From: VXOI01 sp965216065
GTDB taxonomy: Bacteria > Chloroflexota > Dehalococcoidia > Lucifugimonadales > UBA3495
DNA length: 64,000 bases
NCBI GenBank assembly: GCA_965216065.1
Contig: CBDCFB010000001.1
Location: 310,001-374,000 of the forward strand
Reading direction: 5' to 3'
Shown: piece after piece, positions 55,266 to 64,000 of the stretch
How positions within the stretch are numbered: position 1 is the stretch's first letter
How the letters are laid out: the number at the start of each line of letters is the position of its first letter
The notes under the pieces: model-generated
Seen by the model: the letters and a program-made list of their open reading frames with translations, nothing else
Databases searched by the model: none
Told to the model about the DNA's origin: nothing
Program-made: the position numbers and the translations under genes

Positions 55266-56996
55266 GTGTCAACCAACGAGAACATACTCTATGAGCCCGA
55301 TGAGCGCTGTCCTCCCCTGGTATCCTTGGCCGTCGGATTCCAGGGGGCCATGATAATGCTCATCTCAACCGCATTGTTGGTGTCGATCACCCTGAGCGGG
55401 GACAGTTACGGCGAGGAGTACCTGGCCTGGGCGGTCTTCGCTGCCCTAATTGTGAACGGGGCGAGCACCGCGCTGCAGGCAACCACCTTCTTGCGGTTTG
55501 GTGGGGGGCACATGCTTTTCACCAACACGGTAGCCACCTATATTCCAGTGTCCCGGATAGCGCTGGCCCAGGGCGGCGGTGCTTTGATGGCGAGCCTGGT
55601 GATAGCCTCCTCACTGCTGCAGTTCTTCCTGTCCGCCTGGCTGCCATTGCTGCGCCGGATTTTCACACCGGTGGTATCCGGCACCGTATTACTGCTAGTC
55701 GCGGCCGTCACCATACCCATAGCCTTCGACAGGGTGGCCGACGTTCCCAATGATGTACCGGCAGGAGCCGGACTGCTGGTCGCTGGGGCAGTGCTGGCAG
55801 TAAGCGTGCCCCTTGGTTTGCTAGCCACAGGAAAATGGCGGATGTGGTCTCCCCTTCTGGGAATCGCGGCCGGCTGTACCGTTGGCGCGGGATTCGGTAT
55901 GTACGATGTGCAAGGGGTAATTGACGCCCCCTGGATCGGCGTTCCCACCGGCGGATGGCCGGGCTTAGACCTCACGCCCGGCGCAGAGTTCTGGGCCATC
56001 CTGCCCCTGTTCCTCCTGATGTCCCTGGTCAACGCCCTCAAGGTCGTGGGCGGCAGCATAGTCGTCCAGCGGGCCTCGTGGCGCCGTGAGCGCGTGACCG
56101 ACTTTCGCCGGGTACAGGGCGCCGTTAACGTCGTGGGGGCCGGTACGCTGCTGGCCGGGGTAGCCGGAGTTCCGCCCCCGGCAACCCATGAGGCCAACAC
56201 CGTGACCCTCGTCACGCTGACCGGGGTGGCATCGTGCCACGTCGGTTACGCCGTGGGGGCCATACTCATAGGGATGGCGTTCCTGCCCAAGGTGGCCGCC
56301 CTGCTCTTGGCGATCCCCAGTCCGGTTATGGGGGTATACCTGATGACGGTCATGGGAATGCTCTTCGTTGAGGGCGCCCGGACCATCCTGCAGGACGGCC
56401 TCGACTACCGCGGGGCCATCGTGGTGGCGGTGTCATTCGCCCTGGGAGTCGGTTTCCAGAGCCAGGACCTCTTTTCCGACGTGACCAATGAAGTATGGGG
56501 CACTCTACTGGGCAACGGACTGGCTGCAGGGACCTTTTCCGCAATCGGGATGACTGTGATAATGAACCTCACTACTCCCCGCAGCCTGCGCTTGGAGACT
56601 GAACTGAATATCTCCGCCCTCCCTGACATTGACGAGTTTCTGCAACGGGTCGCCGGCCGTGCGGGCTGGAGCGAGGCCTCGGCAGGCCGGCTGCGATTCG
56701 TCGGGGAGGAAGCGCTATCCAGCCTCTTCCAAGACGGTGAGGGCGAAGCCGGAAATGGACCGCGACGCCTGACCGTCATTGCCCGTCCTGCTGCCCGCAC
56801 CGTGGAGCTTGAATTCCTGTCTTCCCTGGAAGGCGAGAACCTGGAGGACCGCTTGGCCTGCATGGGCGAACAGTCTGAAATCCCGGAGGAACACGAGATT
56901 TCCTACCGCCTGCTGCGGCACTATGCCTCCTCAGTACGCCACCGGAAATATCATGGCCTGGACATCGTTACGGTCCAGGTGGAGGGCTCACGTTAG
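55266..56996 (+). CDS. second NCS2-type permease fused to a HATPase-like tail (576 aa)
   Basis: GTG start (STNENILYEPDERCPP), matching the N-terminus of the paralogue at 5135. About 12 membrane segments occupy residues 30-445. The tail (LPDIDEFLQRVAGRAGW, EASAGRLRFVGEEALSSL, NLEDRLACMGEQSEIPEEHE, YRLLRHYASSVRHRKYH) aligns with that of the paralogue and is the best-conserved part. I see no DxGxG box, so ATP binding is doubtful. The IS701-type element ends 13 bp upstream, so the native promoter and ribosome-binding site are displaced. An IS1380 element follows. Confidence 0.7.
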   Translation: MSTNENILYEPDERCPPLVSLAVGFQGAMIMLISTALLVSITLSGDSYGEEYLAWAVFAALIVNGASTALQATTFLRFGGGHMLFTNTVATYIPVSRIALAQGGGALMASLVIASSLLQFFLSAWLPLLRRIFTPVVSGTVLLLVAAVTIPIAFDRVADVPNDVPAGAGLLVAGAVLAVSVPLGLLATGKWRMWSPLLGIAAGCTVGAGFGMYDVQGVIDAPWIGVPTGGWPGLDLTPGAEFWAILPLFLLMSLVNALKVVGGSIVVQRASWRRERVTDFRRVQGAVNVVGAGTLLAGVAGVPPPATHEANTVTLVTLTGVASCHVGYAVGAILIGMAFLPKVAALLLAIPSPVMGVYLMTVMGMLFVEGARTILQDGLDYRGAIVVAVSFALGVGFQSQDLFSDVTNEVWGTLLGNGLAAGTFSAIGMTVIMNLTTPRSLRLETELNISALPDIDEFLQRVAGRAGWSEASAGRLRFVGEEALSSLFQDGEGEAGNGPRRLTVIARPAARTVELEFLSSLEGENLEDRLACMGEQSEIPEEHEISYRLLRHYASSVRHRKYHGLDIVTVQVEGSR

Positions 56997-57044
56997 CCCC
57001 AATCCACCGAACGGGCGCGTGTGAGAGGCCTTCTGAAGAAACAA

Positions 57045-58728
57045 AAGGGTGCTCCTCTGAATCCGGGATAATGGTTTTGTAACAGCAACCCGACCCCAGA
57101 AAAGGAGCACCCAATAGTTGCTACCACGCAACTACCTCGACCGCATCCAAGTAGCCTTTGACGATCACCGCCTGGTGGACAATGCCGGCCTGCTCCTCCC
57201 AGCCACCTTGGCCCTGCACCTCGGTCTTTCCCAACTGGTACAGCAGCGCCTGGACCTGGGCGATGCGCCGGGCCGGGCCAACACCGGCGACAAGATAATG
57301 ACGCTGGTGGCCTCCGCCCTAGCGGGCGGCGATTGCATCGACGACGCCGATGCGCTGCGCTCCGGTGGGACGGCCGGTGTTCTCGACTGCATGGTCAAGG
57401 TGTCATCCACCCTGGGCACTTTCCTGCGCAGCTTTCTCTGGGGCCACGTCCGCCAGTTGGATCGGGTGAGCCGGGAGCTGCTGGCCCGTGCCTGGGCCGC
57501 CGGGGCCGGACCCGGCGACGCGCCGTTGACCGTCGACCTCGATTCCACCATCTGCGAGACTTACGGAATGGACAAGGAGGGCGCACGCCACCACGGCTAT
57601 ACCGGCAAACGGGGCTATCACCCGTTGCTGGCCGTTGCCACCGGCACCGGGGACGTGCTGATGTCCGGTCTGCGCGAGGGCCGGGCCAACACCGCCCGCG
57701 GCGCCGGCCACTTCCTGCGTGAGACGGTGGGACGGGTGCGCTACGCCGGGGGCACGGGACAACTCACGGTGCGGGCCGACAACGGCTTCTACACTCATGG
57801 CGTGGTATCCGTCTGCCGCAAGATGGATGTCCGCTTCTCCATCACCATCCGCCAACACAAAAGCCTGTGCAATATCATCGAGACCATACCCGAGGCGGAC
57901 TGGACGCCCATCCCCTACTGGATGGACGGCGCCGCCGATGTGGCCGAGACCACCTACACTCCCTTTGAGAGTGAGCCCGACGCCGCGCCGGTGCGGCTCA
58001 TCGTCCGGCGGGTCAAGCCCACACCCGGTTCCCAGCTGGCCCTCTTCGCCTCCTACAGCTATCACGGCTTCATCACCGACCGCGATGGGGAGATGCTCGA
58101 ACTGGAGGCCGACCATCGCCGCCACGCCGAGATCGAGAACGCCATCCGAGACCTCAAGTACGGCGTGGGGCTGAACCATCTCCCCTCGGGCCGCTTCGCC
58201 GCCAACGCCGCCTGGCTGGCGGTGCAGGTGATGGCCCACAACCTGGCCCGCTGGACAGCACGAATCGGTCTGGGCGAGCAGGTGGTGACCACCAAGACCC
58301 TTCGGCGGCGGTTCTTTGCCCCGGCGGGACGGCTCACCCGTTCGGCGCGTCGCCTCACCCTGCATCTTCCCCGGCGCCGGCCTTGGGAAGCCCAGTTCGA
58401 TCGTGCCCTGGCACGGCTCCGAGCCATTCCACTCCCAGCCTGACAGCGCCCTTCTGCCACTGACCCGTCCTCCGGCCAACTGAACGTCCCTGCCAACTCG
58501 CGCCATCCCGGTCCGCGAGGGTCTCCTGCCGCGTCCTATCCTGCCATCTCGCTCGCTACAGCCACTGCAGGCCGCCATCGTCGACCCAAAAGCGCTTGCG
58601 GGGACCGCCCGCCTACCTCCCGTCTACCCGAATCGAGCCCGGATCATCGCGCCTGTAACTCCCTCACCCCCTTCCACTACCCTCGCGCCGTCCATCGGTG
58701 GATTCGGGGTTAGGAGTGTCAGACTTTG
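57045..58728 (+). mobile_element. IS1380-family element
   Basis: Left end GGGTGCTCCTCTGAATCCGG at 57045, with AGGAGCACCCA before the transposase. A weaker inverted match near 58698-58728 (GTGGATTCGGGGTTAGGAG) is the probable right end. The same left end is found at 26650. Confidence 0.6.
57118..58443 (+). CDS. IS1380-family transposase (441 aa)
   Basis: Full-length and uninterrupted. The start is TTG where the truncated copy at 26725 has ATG, so expression may be lowered. Catalytic Asp residues are in LTVDLDSTICETYG and LTVRADNGFYTHG; the Glu is in HRRHAEIENAIRDLKYGVGL. C-terminal helices follow (WTARIGLGEQVVTTKTLRRR). It is DNA-strand-transferring and self-mobilising by family. It could still act on the truncated 26.6-kb copy only if that copy kept both ends, which it has not. 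Confidence 0.85.
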   Translation: MLPRNYLDRIQVAFDDHRLVDNAGLLLPATLALHLGLSQLVQQRLDLGDAPGRANTGDKIMTLVASALAGGDCIDDADALRSGGTAGVLDCMVKVSSTLGTFLRSFLWGHVRQLDRVSRELLARAWAAGAGPGDAPLTVDLDSTICETYGMDKEGARHHGYTGKRGYHPLLAVATGTGDVLMSGLREGRANTARGAGHFLRETVGRVRYAGGTGQLTVRADNGFYTHGVVSVCRKMDVRFSITIRQHKSLCNIIETIPEADWTPIPYWMDGAADVAETTYTPFESEPDAAPVRLIVRRVKPTPGSQLALFASYSYHGFITDRDGEMLELEADHRRHAEIENAIRDLKYGVGLNHLPSGRFAANAAWLAVQVMAHNLARWTARIGLGEQVVTTKTLRRRFFAPAGRLTRSARRLTLHLPRRRPWEAQFDRALARLRAIPLPA

Positions 58729-59205
58729 TTGTTGCTGCACTGTTGAATCAGGCAGTCACTGGTTTCCCCACAGGCGCGGGGGTAGACCGTGACAATGCCG
58801 TACAGCTCTGCCTCGGCGGGCGGTTCCTCCGCAGGCGCGGGAATAGTTATCGAACATTTCCGAGCCGGGTACTCGGAGGCTCAGACCATGGCGCAGGCCG
58901 TTTCGCCGAGGCAATTCTCCCTGCTCGACCTAGACCCGCTCCGCCCGGAGTCCCCCGCCGATCCGCCCTGGGCTGACCCCGCAGGCGGTTTCCTCTGAGC
59001 CGGGGCCGAAGATCCTCTCCCCGGTCGCCACCGGTGCCGTCTCGGCCGGCCGGTCGGATGCGACCCCAAAGGCCTACTCGGGGCAGTGGCGTCAGTTCGT
59101 GGCCCAGGCGGCGATGCCGGCGTCCTCTGGCAGCCGGCTGCACCGGTAGACGTCGCCGAGTATCTCACGGCCCTGGTGGGGGAGCCGGTCTTGCCACGGT
59201 GCGGC
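58729..59205 (+). pseudogene. tyrosine recombinase N-terminal remnant
   Basis: Across frames the plus strand encodes EPGPKILSPVATGAVS, TPKAYSGQWRQFVAQAA, then GGDAGVLWQPAAPVDVAEYL and TALVGE. This is the SAM-like core-binding domain of XerC-type recombinases with a frame change near 59105. It ends at the hairpin repeat 59210-59268. The catalytic half is absent. Confidence 0.5.
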
Positions 59206-59209
59206 AGAC

Positions 59210-59268
59210 GGGGCCCGTTTTGTCCCCCGGGTTACGTTCGGCGGTCAGAAGACCGGTTGTGCGAACCG
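59210..59268. repeat. 59-bp repeat with two small hairpins, copy B
   Basis: Matches 50142-50199 except for a few bases (GGGTTACGTTCGGCGGTCAG versus GGGTTACGTCCGGCGGTCAG). It directly follows a recombinase N-terminal remnant. Confidence 0.7.
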
Positions 59269-59928
59269 GCGTTGTACGTGGAATTACTGACAGTCAGGCC
59301 TTGTGGGGAGAAGGACGGAAAGGGTATCGAAAACTCCTCACTCCTCCAACGAGGGCTTCGGTCATTGCGAACGCAAAATGCAGGTCCTGCGATCATGCCG
59401 CTGACGCCGGCGCTTACTGCAGTTCGTGCGCCGCGGACATCATGGCCGGGCCCTCAACCCCTTCTCCGGCGGACGCCGAAAGAGGCTCCCCCGGCCGGAG
59501 CGGCCCAGGCCCTCCTCTTCCTCCACTCAACACAGGCTGTTCCAGTAACCCTGTGCGTACAATTGTACGCTGATCCCTCCCAGCAGATCCCTCAGATCCC
59601 TGACGGACAAGCTGGTCTGGCCTTTGCCCTGAGAACTCCAAGGAGGCCCGGAAACTACCCACGGGCCTTGCCTTCACAGGCGCGATAATCGTACTGATCA
59701 ACGACAATAAGTCTTGCCGGTCCTGTTGCCTCACCAGAGAAGGTCACCGAAATTCCAGCTCTTATTTCCCACCCCAACCAAGACTGATTCTATCTTCTTG
59801 CTCCGTTCCGATGCAGGTGCATCAGATGCGGCGTAGCCCAGTCCCTCGGCCGTGACGCCACGTCAGTCCTTCACCCTGCACGCATGCCCGAAACCCCCTC
59901 CCTGAGCAGTCGTTGTAATATTGGGGAA
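59269..59928. other. no gene recognised; holds one of two 26-bp repeats
   Basis: Frames are short and unfamiliar. TGATCAACGACAATAAGTCT (59695-59720) recurs at 60449-60474 with one mismatch. Confidence 0.5.
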
Positions 59929-60246
59929 ATGCCCAGAAAAGTCTCGCACAAATGCGCCATCGCTGGCTGCCACTACCAGCAGAAGATGACCCTCGCCGAA
60001 CGCGATGAACTGAGGCGGGTGGGACGGGAGAACCACGCCACGGGGGGCCTCGTCTGCTCGGCCCACGTGAGGGCCGCCTTCAACTTCGAATTCGACGATA
60101 TTGACATCGATGTCCCGCTGGGGGAACTCTTGGTCGAGGCGTCCAAGGAAACTCCCCATTGGCGCGTGATGTTGACCCCGCTGCCCGGGGCGGCAGGTGA
60201 GCCGGACAGCGAGTCCACGCCAAGGCGGGGAGACAGGGTTATCTAG
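59929..60246 (+). CDS. small Cys/His protein (105 aa)
   Basis: Start ATG at 59929 (MPRKVSHKCAIAGCHYQQK) with TTGGGGA just upstream, a close but usable signal. C-x4-C-H and C-x2-H (VCSAHVRAAF) could bind zinc. The middle is acidic (FEFDDIDIDVPLGELL). No membrane segment or signal. The family is not recognised. It lies between two direct 26-bp repeats (59695 and 60449) and may have arrived as a unit. Confidence 0.45.
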   Translation: MPRKVSHKCAIAGCHYQQKMTLAERDELRRVGRENHATGGLVCSAHVRAAFNFEFDDIDIDVPLGELLVEASKETPHWRVMLTPLPGAAGEPDSESTPRRGDRVI

Positions 60247-60748
60247 TTCACCCACGCTGGTCCGTAGCTCCCGGGAGAATTCAGGAAAGTTCAGAGAAGC
60301 TCGAGGGATGGCCAGCTTGTTTCCCCCTTTGCCGGGGCCGTGTTCGTGCTGCTCAGCTCGGGGATAGACGCCCACAGAGTGCACGCCATAAACGTGTACG
60401 TATCCTCGGACAGAGCCTCGCTGGTCAGCCCCTTTGCCTGCTTCCTGGTGATCAACGACAATTAGTCTTGCCGGCAAAAATAGTTGACGCGGGACATCCG
60501 CCCCCGTGGACGTGTTGCCCCGCGTCGAAATGGAACGTCTGGTGCTCCAGAAACAACGCCGATGCGGTGATGAACGGAACGCATACCTTGGTAGATCGGA
60601 TGATTCTCAGATTTTGCTGCCGCGGGCGGCATGATTCATCGTGTACGAGGCCGAAGCAGTGTATTGGCTCATTGATGGAGCCGGAGGCTTTTGCTATGCT
60701 CGCAGCAGTCAACTCCTTCATTCCCACTAAATGCGGGCAGGAGCAGCC
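60247..60748. other. no complete gene; short open tail and repeat
   Basis: A start-less frame ends at 60465 with SPFAGAVFVLLSSGIDAHRV and SPFACFLVINDN, a hydrophobic tail of an unknown gene. The second 26-bp repeat is at 60449-60474. Nothing else is seen. Confidence 0.4.
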
Positions 60749-61090
60749 ATGTCCTCCCGACCACTCAACGCCCTTGGGCGCCCGAGGAGAATCAAGGTGG
60801 ACTTGGGTGAAGAGTCGTCACTCCCAAGTCTTCCCTTTCCGGTCGTGGTGGGTGATGCCAAATTCTTCCTGGCCAAGGGCAGTGATGGCTACAAATTGCT
60901 ATCCGTCATTTGCCCACATCAAGGTGGTGAGATACAGGACGAAGGTGAGGAAGTGTTCACCTGCGACGGCCACGGATGGCAGTTTGACAAGGATGAAGGT
61001 GTGTGTGTAAACCAGCCTTATGTCCGCCTGAGGGCTGTCCGCGTGGATATTGAGGAAGGGCGACTGTGGGCGTTAGTCCGCCCCGAGTAA
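60749..61090 (+). CDS. Rieske-type [2Fe-2S] ferredoxin (113 aa)
   Basis: Start at 60749 (MSSRPLNALGRPRRIKVDLG) because CAGGAG lies 6 bases upstream; an ATG at 60731 overlaps that signal. The cluster motif is complete: CPHQGGEI, then CDGHGWQFD (C-x-H and C-x2-H, 16 residues apart). The fold's flanking strands are present and there is no transmembrane helix, so it is a soluble electron carrier as in Rieske-type ferredoxins of dioxygenases or small NirD-like proteins. No oxygenase gene is adjacent; the partner is unknown. Confidence 0.85.
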   Translation: MSSRPLNALGRPRRIKVDLGEESSLPSLPFPVVVGDAKFFLAKGSDGYKLLSVICPHQGGEIQDEGEEVFTCDGHGWQFDKDEGVCVNQPYVRLRAVRVDIEEGRLWALVRPE

Positions 61091-61119
61091 CGCTCACGTC
61101 GGAAGTGTGAACTGGGGAC

Positions 61120-61705
61120 CCAAGGGCGTTGCGGCCTGCCTTGGCACGACTGCGTCGGGTGGACAGGGCCATTGCCAGTTCCTGGAACTTCCATGGTATA
61201 AGAGAACCCAGTAAGCGCCGGGAGCGGTTGTATACCGTGAGGCGCAGACTTCATGCCCGGGTTGTGAACATCAGGAATGGCCATCATCACAAGGCCACGA
61301 CGGCGATAGCCAAGCTGGCGGGCCGGGTGGTGGTGGAGGACCTGAATGTATCGGGGATGAGGAGGAACCGTAGGCTGGCGCGGGCCCTTGCTCATGCCGG
61401 GATGCCCGGCTTTCTGTAGAAGTTGACGTGCAAGTGCCTCTGGTACGGAGTGGAGCTTCTCAGAGCAGACCTTTGGTTTCCGTCATCGAAGCTGTGCTCG
61501 CAGTGCGAATGAAGGCATGAGGCCCTTAACCCTCCCGGAACGGCAGTGGCAGTGGCAGTGCGGTGGGTGCGGCTTCTGGAACGAAAGGGACGACAAGGCG
61601 GCGTTGATCCTTGAGACACGGCCGGGTTTGATCTTCCCGGCGTCAGGGAGTGGAGACCTTGTAAGACCGGCGATACCGGCAACGGTCTGTGAATCGTCAA
61701 CGTAA
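61120..61705 (+). pseudogene. tnpB: IS200/IS605 TnpB C-terminal half, broken
   Basis: ALARLRRVDRAIASSWN, RLHARVVNIRNGHHHKATT, AGRVVVEDLNVSGMRRNRRL and GMPGFL match the RuvC-like core of TnpB, including the Glu in VEDLNV. A TAG interrupts at 61418, then KLTCKCLWYGVELLRADLWF and SSKLCSQC. After another stop and frame change CGGCGFWNERDDKAALIL gives the second Cys pair of the zinc finger and the last catalytic Asp. The N-terminal half is absent. It is a dead nuclease remnant; a 3' end or omega RNA may remain near 61700. Confidence 0.8.
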
Positions 61706-61930
61706 TCCGTAGTTGTTATGTTGGCTCCGGCAAAGCTGGAGCATCAGATTTCATGAAATTCTGGATAGCGGAAACTCCAGGTCTCTGCCCAGCGCTGTTG
61801 AATCCTTTGCCGGTGGGTGAAAAAGCAGTACAGACCATTTTCCGAACTGGCTTACCCGTTACTACCTCGATTTGCTGAATTCATCGATTTCCTCCCAATG
61901 TTTCCACCCGGACTGTCCGGCAGGTAACGG

Positions 61931-61956
61931 CGAAGGACCCCCTTGGGGGTCCTTCG
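61931..61956. terminator. 12-bp hairpin downstream of the amidohydrolase gene
   Basis: CGAAGGACCCCC-TT-GGGGGTCCTTCG is a perfect palindrome about 50 bases past the stop at 62004. No T-run follows on the minus strand, but position and strength suit a transcription end. Confidence 0.65.
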
Positions 61957-62003
61957 CTTGGTCGTGCTCAAGCAACCAGGAAGCAGTCCGAACCCTCGTG
62001 GGG

Positions 62004-63851
62004 TTAGCGGTTTACCATGTCATAGCTGCGCAGCAGCTTCCCAGGGGTCGCTCCGGTGCACACAGTGCCCTCGGTGAAGGTGACTTCGCCGTTGACGATG
62101 GTGAAGCGGATTCCCTTGGCCTTCTGGATTATGCGCCGTTCCCCTCCCGGGAAGTCTGTGTCATAGACCGGGCTATCGAACTGGAGGCCCAGCTTGTCCA
62201 AATCGTAGACCATGATGTCGGCGGCGTAACCTTCCTTCAGGATTCCCCGGTCGGTGAAACCGGCGATGGCAGCAGGCAGGCTGCTCATCTTGTAGTGGGC
62301 CTTCTCCAAGCTCATCATACCCTGGTCCCTGACCCGGTCCGCAATCATGTTGACCGGCCAGCAGCCGAGAGTCTGATACCGGGTATGGGCGCCACCGTCA
62401 GACACGCACGGATGGGTGTATGGGTGGTTCAGGATTTCGGATACCGCCTTCCTGTCGGTGCCTTGGGCCGAGTCGAAGGTGAACTCGGTGCGCAGGCCCT
62501 CGTCAATGGCCAGGTCGAGCATGGCGTCCATGGGGTGCTTGCCCGTCATCTCGGCCAGCTCGGCGATGGTCTTGCCCTCGTACTGCAGGTTGCGGTCCTC
62601 CCGGACTTCGACCACCCGCATCTTGGACCACTCTGAGGCTGCGTCGGCGGCGCCGCCCTGACCGGCATAAGCGCCCACGTCCTGGCGCATCTTGTCCCGG
62701 TTCTCGGGGATGTTCAGCTTGGCGATCCGCTCCTCGGGCGTGCCGACGAACGGGTCAATCCAGTTGGGCATGGCGTCGAAGCCGTTGTATTCGGCCAGCT
62801 CGAACACCGGCGAGGGGGAGTAGGCCGTGGTCTGGGCGTACATCGGCGCGCCTTCCTGGCGGGCTCTTTCCAAGAACGCCAACTGCTCCCTGTAACGGCC
62901 GGGGGCGTTCTCGTTGAAGGCCACCGCGCCCCACTGTATCGGCCGGCCGGAGGCCAAGCACATCTCGATGAGGAAGTCTTCCCGGCCCCGGCCCGGAGCG
63001 TCGCCCTCCACAGCGTCCATCAGGATCGCGGACTGCCCGGTAACGGCGGCCACGACAGCGCCGGGGTCTCCGCCGCCAATCAGGTCCGGTTCACCGGGCG
63101 GCAAGGGCCGTTCCGCCGGGCCGCGGGTCCAACCGATGTGGCCGACACCGAATTCGTTCAGCACCTTGGCCAGAGCCAAGAATTCGTCGTTGGAGGCCAC
63201 CTGGCTGGGGATGAAACGCCCGTCGTCGGGGCGGTTAGCCAGGGTCTTCATCGCCGACCAGCCGAAGGCGCCTGCTTTCATCGAGTCGCGAAGAAGGTTC
63301 TCCATATGCCGGATCTCTTCGTCGGAAGCCCGTATCGTGGTGCGGGACTCCTCCAGCCCCATCACGTACATGCGCAGGGTGTTGAAGGGGACCAGCGCGC
63401 CCACGTTAATGCCCAGGGGGTGGCTGTCCAGGCTGTCCATCCACTGCGGGAAGGTCTCCCAGTCCCAGCGCAGGCCCAGTTCCATAGTCCTAAGGGGGAT
63501 CGCCTCGATTCTGGTCATCAGGCGCATCGCGGCGTCCCGGTCCTCCGGCTTGCACGGAGCGAAGCCGAAACCGCACTGGCCAATGGTTACCGACGTGACG
63601 CCGTGCCAGCCGGACATGGTGGCGTAGGGCTCCCAGTTGAGCTGGAGATCGTAGTGGGTGTGCAGATCGATCGCCCCCGGAGCCACGATGCAGCCCGTGG
63701 CGTCTAGTTCCTCCCTTGCTGATCCCTGGATCCTGCCGCTGATCATGGCGATTTTGCCGTCTTTAATGGCTACATCGCCTCGGAAAGCCGGCATTCCGCC
63801 GGTGCCATCGACAATCGTACCGTTTCGGATAATTTTATCGTAATCCGACAT
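62004..63851 (-). CDS. amidohydrolase family protein, N-acyl-D-amino-acid deacylase type (615 aa)
   Basis: Start ATG at 63851 (MSDYDKIIRNGTIVDGTGG) with GAGGGC upstream. The metal site begins with IDLHTHYDLQLNWEP (HxH), and the C-terminal Asp is in CVSDGGAHTRYQ. GVTSVTIGQCGFGFAPC is typical of D-aminoacylase/N-acyl-D-amino acid deacylase-like members, and GYAADIMVYDLDKLG with a small terminal beta domain closes the chain. It is slightly longer than the 480-570 aa of characterised enzymes. It should hydrolyse an amide or cyclic amide in the cytosol; the substrate cannot be told from sequence. A hairpin at 61931 follows. Confidence 0.85.
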   Translation of the reverse strand: MSDYDKIIRNGTIVDGTGGMPAFRGDVAIKDGKIAMISGRIQGSAREELDATGCIVAPGAIDLHTHYDLQLNWEPYATMSGWHGVTSVTIGQCGFGFAPCKPEDRDAAMRLMTRIEAIPLRTMELGLRWDWETFPQWMDSLDSHPLGINVGALVPFNTLRMYVMGLEESRTTIRASDEEIRHMENLLRDSMKAGAFGWSAMKTLANRPDDGRFIPSQVASNDEFLALAKVLNEFGVGHIGWTRGPAERPLPPGEPDLIGGGDPGAVVAAVTGQSAILMDAVEGDAPGRGREDFLIEMCLASGRPIQWGAVAFNENAPGRYREQLAFLERARQEGAPMYAQTTAYSPSPVFELAEYNGFDAMPNWIDPFVGTPEERIAKLNIPENRDKMRQDVGAYAGQGGAADAASEWSKMRVVEVREDRNLQYEGKTIAELAEMTGKHPMDAMLDLAIDEGLRTEFTFDSAQGTDRKAVSEILNHPYTHPCVSDGGAHTRYQTLGCWPVNMIADRVRDQGMMSLEKAHYKMSSLPAAIAGFTDRGILKEGYAADIMVYDLDKLGLQFDSPVYDTDFPGGERRIIQKAKGIRFTIVNGEVTFTEGTVCTGATPGKLLRSYDMVNR

Positions 63852-64000
63852 TACATGCCCTCTTTTGGGGAAGATTTGTTTCTATTGTTACCTTACTCAA
63901 TAGCAATACGCCCGTCAAGATTCAGACTCTCGCTCCAGGGGCCGGTCGTGGGGAGACCGGAAGCCGGAAAGGCCCTGCTCCGACGGGAACCCCGAGGGCG

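Noticed and set aside
57403..58578. 391-codon minus-strand open frame
   Set aside because: Antisense to the intact IS1380 transposase with its DDE residues.
63852..64000. promoter of the amidohydrolase gene
   Set aside because: AT-rich stretch present, but no -35/-10 pair with acceptable spacing could be picked with confidence.

Overview
The window is GC-rich bacterial DNA dominated by very large secreted, repeat-rich proteins and by insertion-sequence debris. The gene families present (amidohydrolase of the N-acyl-D-amino-acid deacylase type, Lon-like AAA protease, NarL-type two-component pair, IS630/IS701/IS1380/TnpB elements, tyrosine-recombinase remnants, and FnIII/Calx-beta/Ig-like mosaic exoproteins) fit an uncultured Chloroflexota of the Dehalococcoidia/SAR202 kind. 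That assignment is an inference from family resemblance, not from a marker gene. No rRNA or tRNA gene was recognised.

Layout. 1-2.35 kb: two decayed IS630 transposases, a regulator stub and a solo IS701-type end. 2.4-7.1 kb: a DinB-like protein, an NCS2-type permease with a C-terminal HATPase-like domain, and a Na/Pi-cotransporter-family protein; a pair of MITE-like repeats flanks the permease. 7.1-41 kb: a minus-strand array of secreted proteins: a 403-aa protein with a 9-bp tandem repeat, a 737-aa FnIII protein, a 4128-aa double-subtilase protein with a separately encoded propeptide-like protein, a 2018-aa protein with a sugar-dehydrogenase-type propeller, a truncated protein, and a 1028-aa FnIII protein. 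41.8-50 kb: an MMPL/RND transporter, an intact sensor kinase/response regulator pair, an alpha/beta hydrolase and a small conserved-looking protein. 50.6-58.7 kb: a Lon-like protease, a composite IS701/IS5 element, a second permease-HATPase fusion and an IS1380 element. 59-64 kb: recombinase remnants, a small Cys/His protein, a Rieske protein, a broken TnpB and an amidohydrolase.

The most striking structure is a dispersed module: a conserved leader of about 220-240 bp followed by the 5' part of the sensor-kinase gene found intact at 44977-46212. Six copies on the plus strand plus degenerate leaders lie mostly just upstream of the minus-strand secreted-protein genes. All kinase parts except the 45-kb one are truncated or decayed at different points, and two copies are identical over 600 bp. 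I infer that the leader is a shared promoter/regulatory region and that these modules act as homology blocks for reshuffling the surface-protein locus, with the intact two-component pair a candidate regulator.
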